Both the position numbers and the translations under genes were made by a program. The notes under the pieces were generated by a model. It made no database searches. It was not told the DNA's origin and saw only the letters and a list, made by a program, of their open reading frames with translations. This document shows, in pieces, positions 63,962 through 64,000 of a stretch of 64,000 bases of DNA. This DNA comes from Rhizopus arrhizus (lineage: Eukaryota > Mucoromycota > Mucoromycetes > Mucorales > Rhizopodaceae), in the NCBI GenBank assembly GCA_024220505.1, contig JAKZZE010000003.1, forward strand, positions 2,108,001 through 2,172,000. The letters run 5' to 3'. Position 1 is the first letter of the stretch; every line of letters starts with the position of its first letter.

Positions 63962-64000
63962 AGAACCTTCTGGGTTGAATATGTCGTACCAGTATTTAAG

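Overview
The window looks like nuclear DNA of an early-diverging fungus, most likely Mucoromycota. This is inferred from the AT-rich sequence, introns of roughly 55 to 80 bases with GT...AG ends, and the mix of transposon families: Ty3/gypsy chromoviruses, Tc1/mariner, Merlin, a zinc-finger transposase gene of the Tnp2/Plavaka type and a DIRS/Crypton-type tyrosine recombinase. I see no housekeeping protein gene. The only confident non-transposon gene is a tRNA-Trp at 17445-17517. Everything else is mobile DNA, its debris or AT-rich spacer.

Left part (1-17444). A minus-strand Ty3/gypsy element N runs off the left edge; its gag-pol frame is open for all 1428 visible codons. Its 5' LTR (4369-4959) cut off a zinc-finger transposase paralog (4954-5474). 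A decayed Tc1 element follows (6156-7791), then repeat-rich spacer. Next are two convergent multi-exon genes: a polyglutamine protein (10136-11417) and a large transposase (11605-16100), the latter split by a Tc1 relic at 13239-14869.

Centre (17518-50183) is a nest of retrotransposons starting just 3' of the tRNA. Element B (17577-45908) was hit by A in its 5' LTR (17590-25601), by C in its protease region (28429-34393) and by D, an inverted near-identical copy of C, in its integrase (37601-43566). B itself sits in the LTR of an older element E, which also carries a Tc1 insertion (46130-47787) and has lost its protease-RT-RNase H block. A, B and E form one family: an Asn-rich Gag with no zinc knuckle, a slippery A AAA AAC at the gag stop followed by a covarying hairpin, a Pol without integrase, a separate integrase frame behind a purine tract and A-rich leader, and a fourth ORF of unknown function. 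C and D are single-ORF chromoviruses with a likely self-primed reverse transcription signal.

Right part (50184-64000). A Merlin transposase gene (50409-53270) is split by a second copy of the same Tc1 relic (51309-52938). Element F is a full-length chromovirus (53298-59503) without matching target duplications. Then come a truncated Tc1 (59545-60424), a tyrosine recombinase (60436-61680), an LTR-like remnant, a fragment of an unknown protein and AT-rich spacer.

The genes work as self-contained transposition modules: Gag particle, protease, RT/RNase H and integrase for the retroelements; DDE or tyrosine enzymes acting on terminal repeats for the DNA elements. The A/B/E family, with its fourth ORF and layered translation signals, is the best candidate for an undescribed system.
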